DNA of 64,000 nucleotides from Lachnospiraceae bacterium A2 (GCA_000403315.2 KE159636.1:1356906-1420905), one strand, 5' to 3'; counted from the first letter of the stretch, positions 22,371-30,820 are shown. Numbers and translations are program-made. The notes: generated from the sequence alone by a model not told the origin.

Positions 22371-22772
22371 TTGATAGATTTATACCCTACAAAATGCAAT
22401 CTATGTGGCGGCGCGGTGGTCTACATAAGCAATTCTAAAATCTATGGCAGGGAATACGGCAGTGGCAAATGTTATTACTGCACAAGCTGCGGTGCTTATG
22501 TCGGAACACACAAGCCACGACCGAAAGAGGCGTTAGGCATACTTGGAAATGCTGAAATGCGTGAAATGAAAATGGAGTGCCATGAGTTATTTGACCAACA
22601 GTGGAAGAATGAGAAAACACAAGCGAAAAGGCGAATTACAAGGAAGAAAGCGTATGCGGATTTGGCGGTTAAGCTGAATATTCCGGTTGAGGAATGTCAC
22701 TTCGGATATTTTGACATGGATATGCTGAATAAGGCTTATGGGATTTTGAAAGGTGGTGTCTGTTTTGAGTGA
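22371..22772 (+). CDS. zinc-finger-containing phage protein (DUF3268-like)
   Basis: 133 aa from TTG 22371 behind AGTAGGTGTTCGTT. CNLCGGAVVY, YYCTSCGAYVGTHKPRPKEA and LGILGNAEMREMKMECHELF are hallmarks of DUF3268 proteins, a zinc ribbon followed by helices (ITRKKAYADLAVKLNI). They are common in phages and have an unknown, possibly nucleic-acid-binding role. Confidence 0.75.
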   Translation: MIDLYPTKCNLCGGAVVYISNSKIYGREYGSGKCYYCTSCGAYVGTHKPRPKEALGILGNAEMREMKMECHELFDQQWKNEKTQAKRRITRKKAYADLAVKLNIPVEECHFGYFDMDMLNKAYGILKGGVCFE

Positions 22773-23118
22773 AAAAGAAATTATGGAGGAAATACATAAA
22801 ACCGTCAGCGAAACAATAGACAGAGAGATTATGAAATGTCTTGGCGTGGAATATCGCAAACCAAAAGAATTAAACTGTAATCCTTTAGAGGATTTGAAAA
22901 ATATGATTGACAAAATGAGTACGGTTATCATGTGCAGTGAAAACAATAAAAAGAAGTTGGAAGAACAGGAATTGCCTGGAATGACAACGATTATTCCTAA
23001 TCGGTATTTGGAGGACGGAAAAGTTTATATGGTAACAGATGGAAGGCTGAAAAGGGATATGTTGGAGTGTGAGAGGATAAGGCGGTTAAGGGAAAAGAAA
23101 ACTAATAAATCAAATTAA
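22765..23118 (+). CDS. hypothetical protein (117 aa)
   Basis: TTG 22765 behind AAAGGTGGTGTCTGTT, overlapping the previous gene by 8 bases. Helical and charged (EKEIMEEIHKTVSETIDREI), with a central IIPNRYLEDGKVYMV segment and a basic end. No family recognised. Confidence 0.55.
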   Translation: MSEKEIMEEIHKTVSETIDREIMKCLGVEYRKPKELNCNPLEDLKNMIDKMSTVIMCSENNKKKLEEQELPGMTTIIPNRYLEDGKVYMVTDGRLKRDMLECERIRRLREKKTNKSN

Positions 23119-23174
23119 CCGCCCACATATCGTCAGGATTGCAAAATATCCATTTTGAGAAAGAGAGGAAAGAT

Positions 23175-23456
23175 ATGACAGAAGAGCAATTAAGAATTGA
23201 ATATGAAAGAAAATTATCTGCTTTAAGAGCAGAACAGAATAGATGTTGCCACGAATGGGGAGAGGTCAAATATGAACCAGAAATAAAGAAAGAGCCATAC
23301 GGATACAGAATGGTTACACAAGGCAGTGATGTATGGGGAGAACCAGAGGGTTATCGTGATGTAGAACATAAGAGGTGGAGCAGGACTTGTAAAAAGTGTG
23401 GGAAAGTAGAATACACAACACATAGAGTTCCTGTCAAGTATGAACCTGTATTTTAG
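23175..23456 (+). CDS. small hypothetical protein with CxxC (93 aa)
   Basis: ATG 23175 behind AGAGAGGAAAGAT. The N-terminal helix (EEQLRIEYERKLSALRAEQN) is followed by RCCHEWGE and a zinc-like WSRTCKKCGKVEYTTHR. Probably a small metal-binding protein. Confidence 0.6.
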   Translation: MTEEQLRIEYERKLSALRAEQNRCCHEWGEVKYEPEIKKEPYGYRMVTQGSDVWGEPEGYRDVEHKRWSRTCKKCGKVEYTTHRVPVKYEPVF

Positions 23457-23469
23457 GAAAGGAGAATCT

Positions 23470-23907
23470 ATGGCAGAAAAGAAATTATCAGAGGAATTAA
23501 GGCATTGTTTTGAAGGAAATGGTTGTGCGGATTGCACTTGTTACGAAACGAAATCAGTTTTAACCTGTCGGGGATTGTTGCAAAAGGCGCACGAAGTGGT
23601 TAAGCGGTATGATGAAATGGATGAATGCAGGAATGTTTTGAAACTTCCAATAAATATAGAAACGCCAATTTATTCTATCGAATATTGTTGCGGTGAAAAC
23701 AAAGACAATAAGATGGGAATGTGTTTTAGGGGATTTTGTTCTGATTGTGAAAAGAAATCTCATTACATTTTGGAAGCAACAGCAAAAAGTTCTTGCCAAA
23801 TTTCGGAAATTGGTAAAAGCGTTTTTCTGTCGAAAGAAGCTGCTAAAAAGGCATTAAAGGAAATGGAGGATAGGAAGAATGGAGAGATTGACAAAGTATT
23901 CAAATGA
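23470..23907 (+). CDS. Cys-rich phage protein (145 aa)
   Basis: ATG 23470 behind GAAAGGAGAATCT. Cysteine clusters: HCFEGNGCADCTCYE, YCCGENK, CFRGFCSDCEKKSHY. The C-terminal motif ISEIGKSVFLSKEAAKKALK recurs in the next gene (FGKTVFLTRQEAEDKLAEME), so both carry the same phage tail module after different bodies. Function unknown; likely metal-binding. Confidence 0.6.
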   Translation: MAEKKLSEELRHCFEGNGCADCTCYETKSVLTCRGLLQKAHEVVKRYDEMDECRNVLKLPINIETPIYSIEYCCGENKDNKMGMCFRGFCSDCEKKSHYILEATAKSSCQISEIGKSVFLSKEAAKKALKEMEDRKNGEIDKVFK

Positions 23908-24322
23908 CCTTATACGAAACAAGGCAGTTAATATTCTCCGAAAACTGGATAGTGAAAATGGATTAAATGGTGATGAATTAGCGATTATCAGTTCGTTTTG
24001 CTTTATAGAACGTATGGAGAACAAAGAATTAAAGAAATACGAGGATTTAGAGGAACAAGGGAAACTGCTGAAACTGCCTTGCGCGGTGGGCGATACGGTG
24101 TATTATGCGGATAATGAATATTATTTTACAGTACTTCCAGTAAAGGTTGATGAAATTTCTATTATGGAATCAAATGCAATTTTATATAAATGCCTGCTAT
24201 TTGATGGAAATGGAGATGTGGAAACACAATTTGATTTTGATAAGGATGATTTCGGCAAAACCGTTTTCCTCACACGTCAAGAAGCCGAGGATAAGCTGGC
24301 AGAAATGGAGGGGAAGAAGTGA
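23879..24322 (+). CDS. phage hypothetical protein with GKTVFLT tail (147 aa)
   Basis: ATG 23879 behind AAATGGAGGATAGGAAGA; overlaps the previous gene by 29 bases. LPCAVGDTVYYADNEYYFTV gives a beta-barrel segment and FGKTVFLTRQEAEDKLAEME the shared C-terminal motif. This is a common phage protein family without known function. Confidence 0.65.
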   Translation: MERLTKYSNDLIRNKAVNILRKLDSENGLNGDELAIISSFCFIERMENKELKKYEDLEEQGKLLKLPCAVGDTVYYADNEYYFTVLPVKVDEISIMESNAILYKCLLFDGNGDVETQFDFDKDDFGKTVFLTRQEAEDKLAEMEGKK

Positions 24323-24843
24323 GCGAGCAGAGGGTGATTATATACATAAGCGCAACAAAGCAAACCACAACAGCAAAGTGGCATTTAGAGGGGATGTATC
24401 CGTCTGATTTATGGATTGCGGTATTAGATGATATTGCAGATTTAATTCCATTTTCAGGAGAAACAAAAGTGAGTATCAGATTTGGAGATAGAACCAAAGA
24501 AGCTGTGTTTTATTACGGAAACGGAATGCTGATACAGGTGGATAGCAAAGAATTAGATTTTTGGGTGAAGAAATCAGAAAAGGAAAGCGAGGAAAAATCG
24601 ATGTTACATAATGTGACCGTAAAACATGAGGAAAATAAGGTACTTGAAGAATTTTGGGTAATGAGGGCAACAAAGACGATTGGAGAGGGAAAGTATCCAA
24701 TTCCATATTCAGAGAGTTTCAAGGAAAAGGAATTAGACCATGAACCAACACCGCAGGAAATCGCCCAATTCCTATCCGACAGCAAAGCCGATTTCGTGTC
24801 GGTGGTGCAGAATTACAGGTTTGCAAATGAGTTGCCGTTTTAG
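24319..24843 (+). CDS. hypothetical protein (174 aa)
   Basis: GTG 24319 overlaps the previous stop. It has an N-terminal beta region (VIIYISATKQTTTAKWHLEG), a linker rich in Lys/Glu and a C-terminal part HEPTPQEIAQFLSDSKADFV, then NYRFANELPF. The terminal ELPF resembles an SSB-type acidic tip, which is notable because the canonical SSB gene follows shortly. Function unknown. Confidence 0.55.
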   Translation: MSEQRVIIYISATKQTTTAKWHLEGMYPSDLWIAVLDDIADLIPFSGETKVSIRFGDRTKEAVFYYGNGMLIQVDSKELDFWVKKSEKESEEKSMLHNVTVKHEENKVLEEFWVMRATKTIGEGKYPIPYSESFKEKELDHEPTPQEIAQFLSDSKADFVSVVQNYRFANELPF

Positions 24844-24861
24844 GGGAAGGAGGTTGAGAGA

Positions 24862-25032
24862 ATGGCTAGAGAAGTTATATACACAGCAGATGATGAAGAA
24901 CCAGACTGTAGCAGGTGTGAACATGTATGTGATGATTTCTTGTGCGTAAAAAGATGTGGTGCAGAACATGGTTGGGGCGGATATGAAAGAGTGGAGATTT
25001 TAGAAGAAAGTGAGGGAAAAGACAATGAATAA
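24862..25032 (+). CDS. small Cys-rich protein (56 aa)
   Basis: ATG 24862 behind GGGAAGGAGGTTGAGAGA. Six cysteines in DCSRCEHVCDDFLCVKRCG suggest a zinc knuckle. It overlaps the SSB start by 8 bases. Unknown role. Confidence 0.55.
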   Translation: MAREVIYTADDEEPDCSRCEHVCDDFLCVKRCGAEHGWGGYERVEILEESEGKDNE

Positions 25033-25483
25033 AATTATCCTGATGGGGAGGTTGACAAAAGACCCAGAAGTAAGATATTCACAAGGCGAAAAACCAATGG
25101 CAATAGCAAGGTACACGCTGGCGGTTGACCGAAAATTCAAGCGGGACGGCGAGGCGAATGCAGATTTTATTAACTGTATCGCATTTGGGAAGAATGGCGA
25201 GTTTGCGGAGAAGTATCTGCATAAGGGCATTAAGATTTTGATTGAGGGAAGATGGCAGTCGGGAAGTTATACAAATCGTGACGGTCAGAAAGTCTATACG
25301 AATGACTGCGTTGTGGAAAGCTCCGAGTTTGCAGAGAGCAAGAATGCAAGCCAGCAGAACAATGGATATAGCAATAATCAGATGAGCGCAAGTCCGAACA
25401 ATTCTCAAGAATATATGAATGATTCTGGCGATGGCTTTATGAACATACCAGACGGAATTGACGAGGAATTGCCATTTAATTGA
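25025..25483 (+). CDS. ssb: single-stranded DNA-binding protein
   Basis: 152 aa; ATG 25025 behind GAAAGTGAGGGAAAAGAC. Canonical bacterial SSB: OB fold from MNKIILMGRLTKDPEVRYSQ through FINCIAFGKNGEFAEKYLHK and KILIEGRWQSGSYTNRDGQK, a Gln/Asn/Ser-rich linker (about 107-140) and the acidic tip DEELPFN. It is the second SSB of the element (the first is at 4235). Works in phage DNA replication and recruits repair proteins through its tip. Confidence 0.95.
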   Translation: MNKIILMGRLTKDPEVRYSQGEKPMAIARYTLAVDRKFKRDGEANADFINCIAFGKNGEFAEKYLHKGIKILIEGRWQSGSYTNRDGQKVYTNDCVVESSEFAESKNASQQNNGYSNNQMSASPNNSQEYMNDSGDGFMNIPDGIDEELPFN

Positions 25484-25496
25484 CAGGAGGGTAATT

Positions 25497-25727
25497 ATGA
25501 TTAAATTAAAAGAAGAAATAGAAATTGAAAAGCTGAAAGAGTACGGATTTTCAGAAAATAGATACCATTACAAAACAAACATTGGGGCATTGGATATATA
25601 TTGCAACAAAGAAACAAAGGAAATAAGCGGAGTTGGATTTTATCCAGTTGGAGATAGGATTGTTTTCAGAGCATTAAAAGAAGATTTAGGAATGGAAAAC
25701 CTTGTTGATATTACAAAAAAGATTTGA
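25497..25727 (+). CDS. small hypothetical protein (76 aa)
   Basis: ATG 25497 behind GACAGGAGGGTAATT. IEIEKLKEYGFSENRYHYKT and GALDIYCNKETKEISGVGFY form a small alpha/beta protein. No family recognised. Confidence 0.55.
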   Translation: MIKLKEEIEIEKLKEYGFSENRYHYKTNIGALDIYCNKETKEISGVGFYPVGDRIVFRALKEDLGMENLVDITKKI

Positions 25728-25792
25728 TTTATAGGATTTCATAAGGTTTCAAAAGTGCTATGAGGAATTGACGAGGAAGTGAGGTTGAGAAG

Positions 25793-25969
25793 ATGTTTTG
25801 GATTGTGATTTTGATTCTTTTAGGCATCTTGTGTGCTCAAATTAGCGAAGAACCAAGAAATTATAACTGTTACGATAAATCGACTTATAAGTGCGGAAAG
25901 TGTAGTAAAAATTGTAAATGGAGATACGTAGTAGAAAAGTTTGAGGAATTAGAAAAGGAAGAAAAATAA
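25793..25969 (+). CDS. small membrane-anchored Cys protein (58 aa)
   Basis: ATG 25793 behind GAGGAAGTGAGGTTGAGAAG. An N-terminal hydrophobic helix (FWIVILILLGILCAQI) is followed by YKCGKCSKNCKWRYVVEKF, a metal-binding-like motif. The 65-bp gap before it has no other gene. Function unknown. Confidence 0.5.
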   Translation: MFWIVILILLGILCAQISEEPRNYNCYDKSTYKCGKCSKNCKWRYVVEKFEELEKEEK

Positions 25970-25977
25970 AATTTAAG

Positions 25978-26031
25978 GATTGGAGGTAATGGAGGTTTGC
26001 TGGCCAGCGTAAAGACGTCTTTGCTCCAATC
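25978..26031 (+). ncRNA. candidate structured RNA element, copy A
   Basis: GATTGGAG (25978-25985) pairs perfectly with CTCCAATC (26024-26031), closing a region with the 10-nt palindrome GCTGGCCAGC (25999-26008) and the hairpin AAAG-ACGT-CTTT (26011-26022). A second copy with the same layout but a completely different palindrome is at 37735-37782. The outer stem covers a GGAGG, so it could control translation. It precedes the broken adenine methyltransferase gene. I know no named family that fits. Confidence 0.55.
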
Positions 26032-26037
26032 AGAAGA

Positions 26038-26787
26038 ATGATAAACATTTGCGGAACAGAATTTGACCTAGAACAACCAAAAAAGCATTTATGTGAATTG
26101 CGACTGCATGATAGGAATGAAAAAGTTTCCTGATAAGTATTTTGATTTGGCGGTTGTTGATGTTCCTTATGGAATAGGAGAAAGCGGAGATAAAAACCAC
26201 ACACGAACGAAATTAGCAACCGCAAAAGACTATAAATCCTTTAGCGGAGATGACTTGAAACCGCCTGATGATACATATTTTAAGGAGTTATTTCGTGTAT
26301 CGAAAATCAGATTATATGGGGCGCAAACCACTTTATCAGTAAAATTCCATATGATAGCCATTGTTGGATTGTTTGGGATAAGGATAATGGAGAAACAGAT
26401 TTTGCAGACGGTGAATTAGCATGGACTTCATTTGATACGGCAGTGCGAATATTTAAGTATCGTTGGCATGGTATGCTTCAGGAAAACATGAAGAATAAAG
26501 AAATTCGTATACACCCAACACAGAAGCCAGTTGCTCTATATGAATGGATTTTAAGTCGGTATGCCAAAGATGGAGATATTATACTTGATACTCATGTCGG
26601 TTCGGCAAGTAGCCTTATAGCTTGCAGGAATACTAATCATAAGTTTGTTGGATTTGAACTTGACGAATACTATTACAAGCTGTCAAAAGAACGTCTTGAC
26701 AGGGAATTGGCGCAGATGAATTTATTTGATTTTATGGGAGGTTGGTGGAATGAGCAGAACAACAGCGAGCATTATGAGGATAAATAA
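26038..26787 (+). pseudogene. DNA adenine (N6) methyltransferase, two frameshifts
   Basis: Reads in three pieces. MINICGTEFDLEQPKK starts at 26038. At the A6 run near 26080 the frame must move to continue IYVNCDCMIGMKKFPDKYFD and the catalytic-type motif VVDVPYG (usual form DPPY). At the A4 run near 26307 it returns to the first frame for QIIWGANHFISKIPYDSHCW and the SAM site, IRIHPTQKPVALYEW and DTHVGSASSLIACRN. All methyltransferase motifs are present, but two single-base changes break it unless the reads are wrong. Would methylate adenine in phage DNA. Confidence 0.75.
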
Positions 26788-26938
26788 AGAGTTGGATAAA
26801 ATTAGCGGCTTGGACGGTATTGTTGCTGATATGGTCGAACAAAAAGAACACGAAATAAAGAAAATGGTTGAGTGTATTCTGAAAAATTATGCAAACGCAA
26901 GCGTTTTTGACTATTTCGGAAAAGGAAAGGATGTTTGA
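26750..26938 (+). CDS. small helical protein (62 aa)
   Basis: ATG 26750 behind GGGAGGTTGGTGGA, overlapping the methyltransferase end by 38 bases. Helical: MRINKELDKISGLDGIVADM, then EQKEHEIKKMVECILKNYAN. Unknown function. Confidence 0.5.
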   Translation: MSRTTASIMRINKELDKISGLDGIVADMVEQKEHEIKKMVECILKNYANASVFDYFGKGKDV

Positions 26939-27245
26939 GGTAGTGGGAATATTTAAAGACAATCTGAATTTAGGCTTACAATACGCATTTCTGATTAACT
27001 TAGGTTTCAAATACGAAAAAAGTAACGGAATAAACGGAATGAGTGGTTATGTAAAATCCATAAACCACAACGAAATTGAAGTGCTTTGGATTACGGTCAA
27101 TCCACAGGAAAGAAAAGTGCATTTGTATAACGAGTGGGATTTTGGCGGCGAGTTGTGGCAAAGAGAGTATGGCATTCCGCAAGATGTATTAGAGAGTGAA
27201 AGCGAGTTTGTGGATTGGTTAGATGAAATGATAGGAGGGGATTAA
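26931..27245 (+). CDS. hypothetical protein (104 aa)
   Basis: ATG 26931 behind AAAAGGAAAGG, overlapping the previous gene by 8 bases. FEVVGIFKDNLNLGLQYAFL, GYVKSINHNEIEVLWITVNP and EWDFGGELWQREYGIPQDVL suggest a small alpha/beta domain. Family not recognised. Confidence 0.55.
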   Translation: MFEVVGIFKDNLNLGLQYAFLINLGFKYEKSNGINGMSGYVKSINHNEIEVLWITVNPQERKVHLYNEWDFGGELWQREYGIPQDVLESESEFVDWLDEMIGGD

Positions 27246-27611
27246 ATGTTGGAATTTTATAATCAATCAAAGCCAAAGGCAAGAAAAGACCATGTGTGCG
27301 AATTTTGCATTCAGACAATACGAAAAGGAGAAAAATACTCCTATGAAACAGGAAAGTATGAAGGAGAAATGTTTGTAAGAAAGCTGTGTCTTGTCTGTAA
27401 AAATATTCTTGACAAATTTTGCAACGAAAGCGGGGATGAAGAATTTTCTTGGGATTGGATAACGGATTGGCTATGCGATTTATATTGCTACGATTGCGAA
27501 CATGGAACAAAAGGAAAAGGTGATTGCGAAATGCAACCGCAAAACTGCCCTCTTATAAGAAGTAAATTTGAGACAAAGGAGTGCACCCAAAATGCTAACC
27601 CTGCCAATTAA
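27246..27611 (+). CDS. zinc-finger-like phage protein (121 aa)
   Basis: ATG 27246 directly after the previous stop, ribosome site ATAGGAGGGGATTAA. Cysteine pairs HVCEFCIQTIRKGEKY, RKLCLVCKNIL and CDLYCYDCEHG suggest two zinc sites. SKPKARKDHVCEFC at the N-terminus is a pattern common in phage Cys-pair proteins. Function unknown. Confidence 0.65.
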   Translation: MLEFYNQSKPKARKDHVCEFCIQTIRKGEKYSYETGKYEGEMFVRKLCLVCKNILDKFCNESGDEEFSWDWITDWLCDLYCYDCEHGTKGKGDCEMQPQNCPLIRSKFETKECTQNANPAN

Positions 27612-27942
27612 GAAGAAGTGGTTCGACATGATTTTGTCAGGAGAAAAGAAAGAGGAATACCGGGAGATTAAACCATATTATGAAACAAGGTTTATGAATC
27701 TGTTTGGAGTTATCTTTTGTGGAGGAACATTTCTTAAATGCTCTGAAATAGGACTTTCGGAATGTGCCAAAGATGATGTTCAGACAATACAATTTCGCAA
27801 CGGTTATAGCAAAAATTCTCCATCATTCATTGCAAAGTGTACACTGTCAATCGGCACGGGCAAGGAAGAATGGGGAGCAGAAAAAGGAAAAGAGTATTTT
27901 ATCCTGACGGTGCAGGAAATTTTGAAGGGAAGTGAGGATTGA
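27592..27942 (+). CDS. ASCH-domain protein
   Basis: 116 aa; ATG 27592 overlaps the previous gene end. LTLPIKKKWFDMILSGEKKE followed by EYREIKPYYETRF is the N-terminal signature of phage ASCH (PUA-like) proteins, with a later KCTLSIGTGKEEWGAEKGKE beta region. ASCH domains bind or process RNA or modified nucleosides. Substrate here unknown. It ends two bases before the start of the next gene. Confidence 0.75.
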   Translation: MLTLPIKKKWFDMILSGEKKEEYREIKPYYETRFMNLFGVIFCGGTFLKCSEIGLSECAKDDVQTIQFRNGYSKNSPSFIAKCTLSIGTGKEEWGAEKGKEYFILTVQEILKGSED

Positions 27943-27944
27943 GT

Positions 27945-28232
27945 ATGGAGAAATTTCGCAGAAAATTAAGGTTATTCAAAAATGGCCCATTCAGCATAAA
28001 AGAAAAGTATTTTCGATTTCGCCTTGAGCATTCCATGAGAAAAGGTGTTCAGATACGAACAAAAGCATTAATGGTTTATCTAAACATAGTAAACGATATA
28101 TGTATTCCGATAGATGAGGAAGAAAAGGAAATATTAAGGAAAGTAGTTAAAAGGTTTGATGAAACTATTGCGGAGTTAGAAAAAAATATGCAATATGCGA
28201 GATTATATATTCAAGAGGGAAGCGAGGACTAA
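27945..28232 (+). CDS. small basic helical protein (95 aa)
   Basis: ATG 27945 behind GAAGTGAGGATTGAGT; TTG 27939 is an alternative. Basic N-terminus (EKFRRKLRLFKNGPFSIKEK) and a helical C-terminus ending YIQEGSED, nearly the same end as the previous protein (EILKGSED), as ribosome-site recombination would produce. Unknown role. Confidence 0.5.
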   Translation: MEKFRRKLRLFKNGPFSIKEKYFRFRLEHSMRKGVQIRTKALMVYLNIVNDICIPIDEEEKEILRKVVKRFDETIAELEKNMQYARLYIQEGSED

Positions 28233-28234
28233 CT

Positions 28235-28798
28235 ATGGCTTGTACATTAGGAGTAGAACAGAACTGTAACGAGTGTAGAATGTGCGGAAATGAGAAAGGC
28301 GGTAAAGAGATGTTCGTAGTGAATGGAGATATGTTTGGAAAGTATGTAAAGATACCTCATGTGTTGGCAGAAGATGGAGAAAAATTTATTTTTAAGGTGG
28401 TTGGCAGGATTCAAAGCAATGCTTATTACAATGTTCCAATCGGAGGGATAAAAAGCGAGTATAAAATACGAGGCGCAGAAATGATAGATGTTCTACACGT
28501 CATACAATGCGGCATTGATGAAACAGAGGTTTTGACAGTCGCATTAAAGGATTGTGAATTTGTAGAGCCAAGGACTAATGCGGAAAAAATCAAAGGAATG
28601 AGCGTTGAGGAATTGGCGGAGTTTTTGGATAAAGTATCAAAAACAGAAGCGTGTGGGTTTGGGCGAAAGATATTATTTGACGAACCATGCAAAGTTGGAG
28701 GGCAATATTGCAGACAAGATGATTTTTATGGAAATCCGTTTGGATGCAAGGATTGTTTTAAGGAATGGTTAGAAAGCGAGTGTGATGCGGAGTGTTAA
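28235..28798 (+). CDS. hypothetical protein with terminal Cys clusters (187 aa)
   Basis: ATG 28235 behind GAGGGAAGCGAGGACTAACT. N-terminal cluster CNECRMCGNEKGG, a central region (FVVNGDMFGKYVKIPHVLAE, ECEF-type beta strands), then MSVEELAEFLDKVS and a C-terminal cluster CKVGGQYCRQDDFYGN, CKDCFKEWLESEC. The last motif is the phage MSVEELA..L...C..C..WL module. Function unknown. Confidence 0.65.
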   Translation: MACTLGVEQNCNECRMCGNEKGGKEMFVVNGDMFGKYVKIPHVLAEDGEKFIFKVVGRIQSNAYYNVPIGGIKSEYKIRGAEMIDVLHVIQCGIDETEVLTVALKDCEFVEPRTNAEKIKGMSVEELAEFLDKVSKTEACGFGRKILFDEPCKVGGQYCRQDDFYGNPFGCKDCFKEWLESECDAEC

Positions 28799-29082
28799 GG
28801 CCAAAAGTAAACGCAAAAGAATTTGAAAAATTCGGTTTCAAGAAATGCAGGAAACCATATGGGTATAACGAGTGTTATTACCTCTGCGTTTCAAGGGGTG
28901 TAAAAATGCTTTTTGTAAGCGATGTATGCTTTGCGGTTAATGATTGGAAAGAGGACGACCCAAGAATACATAAAAATGCAAATTGCAGATACGGCGACCA
29001 GAGGGATTGGTTAGATATTGTATATCGACTTATTAAGGCGGATATGTTGGAGAGCGATATAAGGGAGCGTGATGTGGAATGA
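28792..29082 (+). CDS. hypothetical protein (96 aa)
   Basis: GTG 28792 overlaps the previous gene by seven bases, ribosome site near GATGCGGAG. KEFEKFGFKKCRKPYGYNEC and MLFVSDVCFAVNDWKEDDPR with DWLDIVYRLIKADML are consistent with a small phage protein seen near DUF5131 genes. No known role. Confidence 0.55.
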   Translation: MLRPKVNAKEFEKFGFKKCRKPYGYNECYYLCVSRGVKMLFVSDVCFAVNDWKEDDPRIHKNANCRYGDQRDWLDIVYRLIKADMLESDIRERDVE

Positions 29083-29905
29083 ACAAAACAAAGATTGACT
29101 GGTGCGATTCAACATGGAATCCGGTTACGGGATGTTTGCATGGGTGCGAATACTGCTATGCAAGGAATATAGCACATAGATTTGGCGGCTTCACAGAATT
29201 AGAAGATACTGATTTGGACTACGAGAAAATATGCGAAAGTAACATTGCGGAAATAGAAAAACCGCTGAAATATCTAAATGACAAAGGTAAGATAGGCAAA
29301 TCAGCATACCCATTCTTTTTCAAGCCTACATTGTACCGATACAAATTGAATGAGCCGCAGAAATGGAAGAAAGGTAGAAATATCTTTGTCTGCTCAATGG
29401 CTGATTTGTTTGGTTCGTGGGTGCCGGATAGTTGGATTGAGGAAGTATTTAAGGCTTGTGAGAAAGCACCGCAGCATAATTATCTGTTTTTGACAAAGAA
29501 CACAGATAGATACGCTAGGGATACAACATATCAGATTTTTTAAGGCATACGTCAGTTAAATCATGGTTTGGAACAACGGCGACAAGGCAATCAGAGTTAA
29601 ATTGCAGGACTTTGAAACTTCCGTTGTTTAAGAATTGTTTTCTAAGCATAGAACCTATTTTTGAAAGAATTAACATTGAAGAAATAGACATTGCAACATC
29701 TCCTGTTAAGTGGATAATCGTAGGAGCGGAAACCGGCAGACGAAAAAATAAGGCTGTACCCAAAAGAGAATGGATCGAACAGATTGTAGAGGATTGCAGA
29801 AAATATGATATTCCTATATTTATGAAATCCAGCCTTGCGGACATATGGGGCGAACCGCTGATACAGGAATTTTCAAAGGAATTGAAAAGGAGTGTCGCAG
29901 AATGA
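29079..29905 (+). pseudogene. DUF5131 (phage Gp37/Gp68-like) protein, frameshifted
   Basis: The first frame from ATG 29079 encodes KIDWCDSTWNPVTGCLHGCE, then YCYARNIAHRFGGF. CLHGCEYC has the C-x3-C-x2-C spacing of radical-SAM enzymes. FVCSMADLFGSWVPDSWIEE and YLFLTKNTDRY follow. At 29517-29521 the reading must shift: one G missing from a G run would restore GYNISDFL, SWFGTTATRQSELNC, IVGAETGRRKNK and the C-terminus to 29905. As printed it stops at 29543. Function of the family is unknown. Confidence 0.75.
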
Positions 29906-30063
29906 AACCATTATGTCAAACGTGTATCAATATATTTCATTTCCCAGAGTGCTGCACAGAGAATTTGACCGATTGCGTAAGATTGGTTACGAATTGCAGG
30001 AATTACAGCAGGCATGATATGGGTGAAATTAAACCAAAAGAAAAGGAGAGCGATACGGAATGA
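29902..30063 (+). CDS. small Cys-rich protein (53 aa)
   Basis: ATG 29902 behind AAAAGGAGTGTCGCAGA, overlapping the DUF5131 stop. CQTCINIFHFPECCTENLTD and NCRNYSRH suggest a metal knuckle. It is a frequent small neighbour of DUF5131 in phages. Unknown function. Confidence 0.55.
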   Translation: MKPLCQTCINIFHFPECCTENLTDCVRLVTNCRNYSRHDMGEIKPKEKESDTE

Positions 30064-30233
30064 TTATATTTGGAAAAAGAAGGAATGAAACAAATTCATC
30101 CATGGGTGTAACTTGCATTGCAAAAGGAAAGTGCAAATTTAGGTATACAACTCTTTTCGAGAAATGTAAGAATAATTTAGGCAAGGAGAAGCGGGAAAGC
30201 TATTTTGAACCGAGGGAGCGTGATAACCAGTGA
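30060..30233 (+). CDS. small basic protein (57 aa)
   Basis: ATG 30060 overlaps the preceding stop, ribosome site AAAGGAGAGCGATACGG. Basic sequence with three cysteines (VTCIAKGKCKFRY, FEKCKNN). It overlaps the GIY-YIG-like start by 4 bases. Unknown. Confidence 0.5.
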   Translation: MIIFGKRRNETNSSMGVTCIAKGKCKFRYTTLFEKCKNNLGKEKRESYFEPRERDNQ

Positions 30234-30820
30234 GCAAGCCAAACTATAAACAGATTTATGCTATGAAAGCGGAGCGAGAAAACAGAATTAAAAAAGTCTG
30301 CCCTGACATTCCATATTCAAGCGGTATCTATGTGTTTTGGAGAATAGACGAAGCGGGTATACGTAGAGCGTATTGTGGGCAGGCGGTCAAATTATGCGAA
30401 AGATGCGCTTCACACCTTGCAGAGTATGACCACATAGCGTTGAGCCTCAAGAAGCATGGATTTTACAAAGAAGATAATCCGCATGGGTGGAAATTATGGT
30501 TTGAAACCTGTGCAGAAAATTTACTTGATGAAAAAGAGGTTGAATGCATAAAGCAATTAGCTGACGCAGGATTTCAAATGTACAACGTGACCGCAGGAAG
30601 TCAGGGGGCGGGCAAGAAAGTAACTGGCGATTATAAACCGCCCAAGACATACAGACAGGGCATACAAGCCGGAAAGAAAACCCTTGCGAAACAGCTTTCG
30701 GATATTGCCAGAAAGCACTTGACCGTAAGGCTCAAACCTGAAAAGCAAGGAAATAAGGTGTCGGAGAAACAGCTTGAAAAATTTAATCGGCTGTTGGATG
30801 AAAAGAATTATGGAGGTTGA
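30230..30820 (+). CDS. GIY-YIG-like nuclease
   Basis: 196 aa from GTG 30230. SGIYVFWRIDEAGIRRAYCG, then QAVKLCERCASHL gives the GIY strand and the YCGQ strand of a GIY-YIG fold. The later Glu in LLDEKEVECIKQL and Asn in MYNVTAGSQGAG match the usual catalytic positions. The C-terminus (about 135-190) is basic and helical and may bind DNA. Phage members cut DNA or act as homing-related nucleases. The exact target is unknown. Confidence 0.7.
   Translation: MSKPNYKQIYAMKAERENRIKKVCPDIPYSSGIYVFWRIDEAGIRRAYCGQAVKLCERCASHLAEYDHIALSLKKHGFYKEDNPHGWKLWFETCAENLLDEKEVECIKQLADAGFQMYNVTAGSQGAGKKVTGDYKPPKTYRQGIQAGKKTLAKQLSDIARKHLTVRLKPEKQGNKVSEKQLEKFNRLLDEKNYGG

Noticed and set aside
26076..26086. Programmed frameshift in the adenine methyltransferase at CCAAAAAAG
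   Set aside because: A -1 slip on A-AAA-AAG gives a stop within four codons; the needed move is +1, and a second shift follows at 26307, so mutation or read error is simpler.
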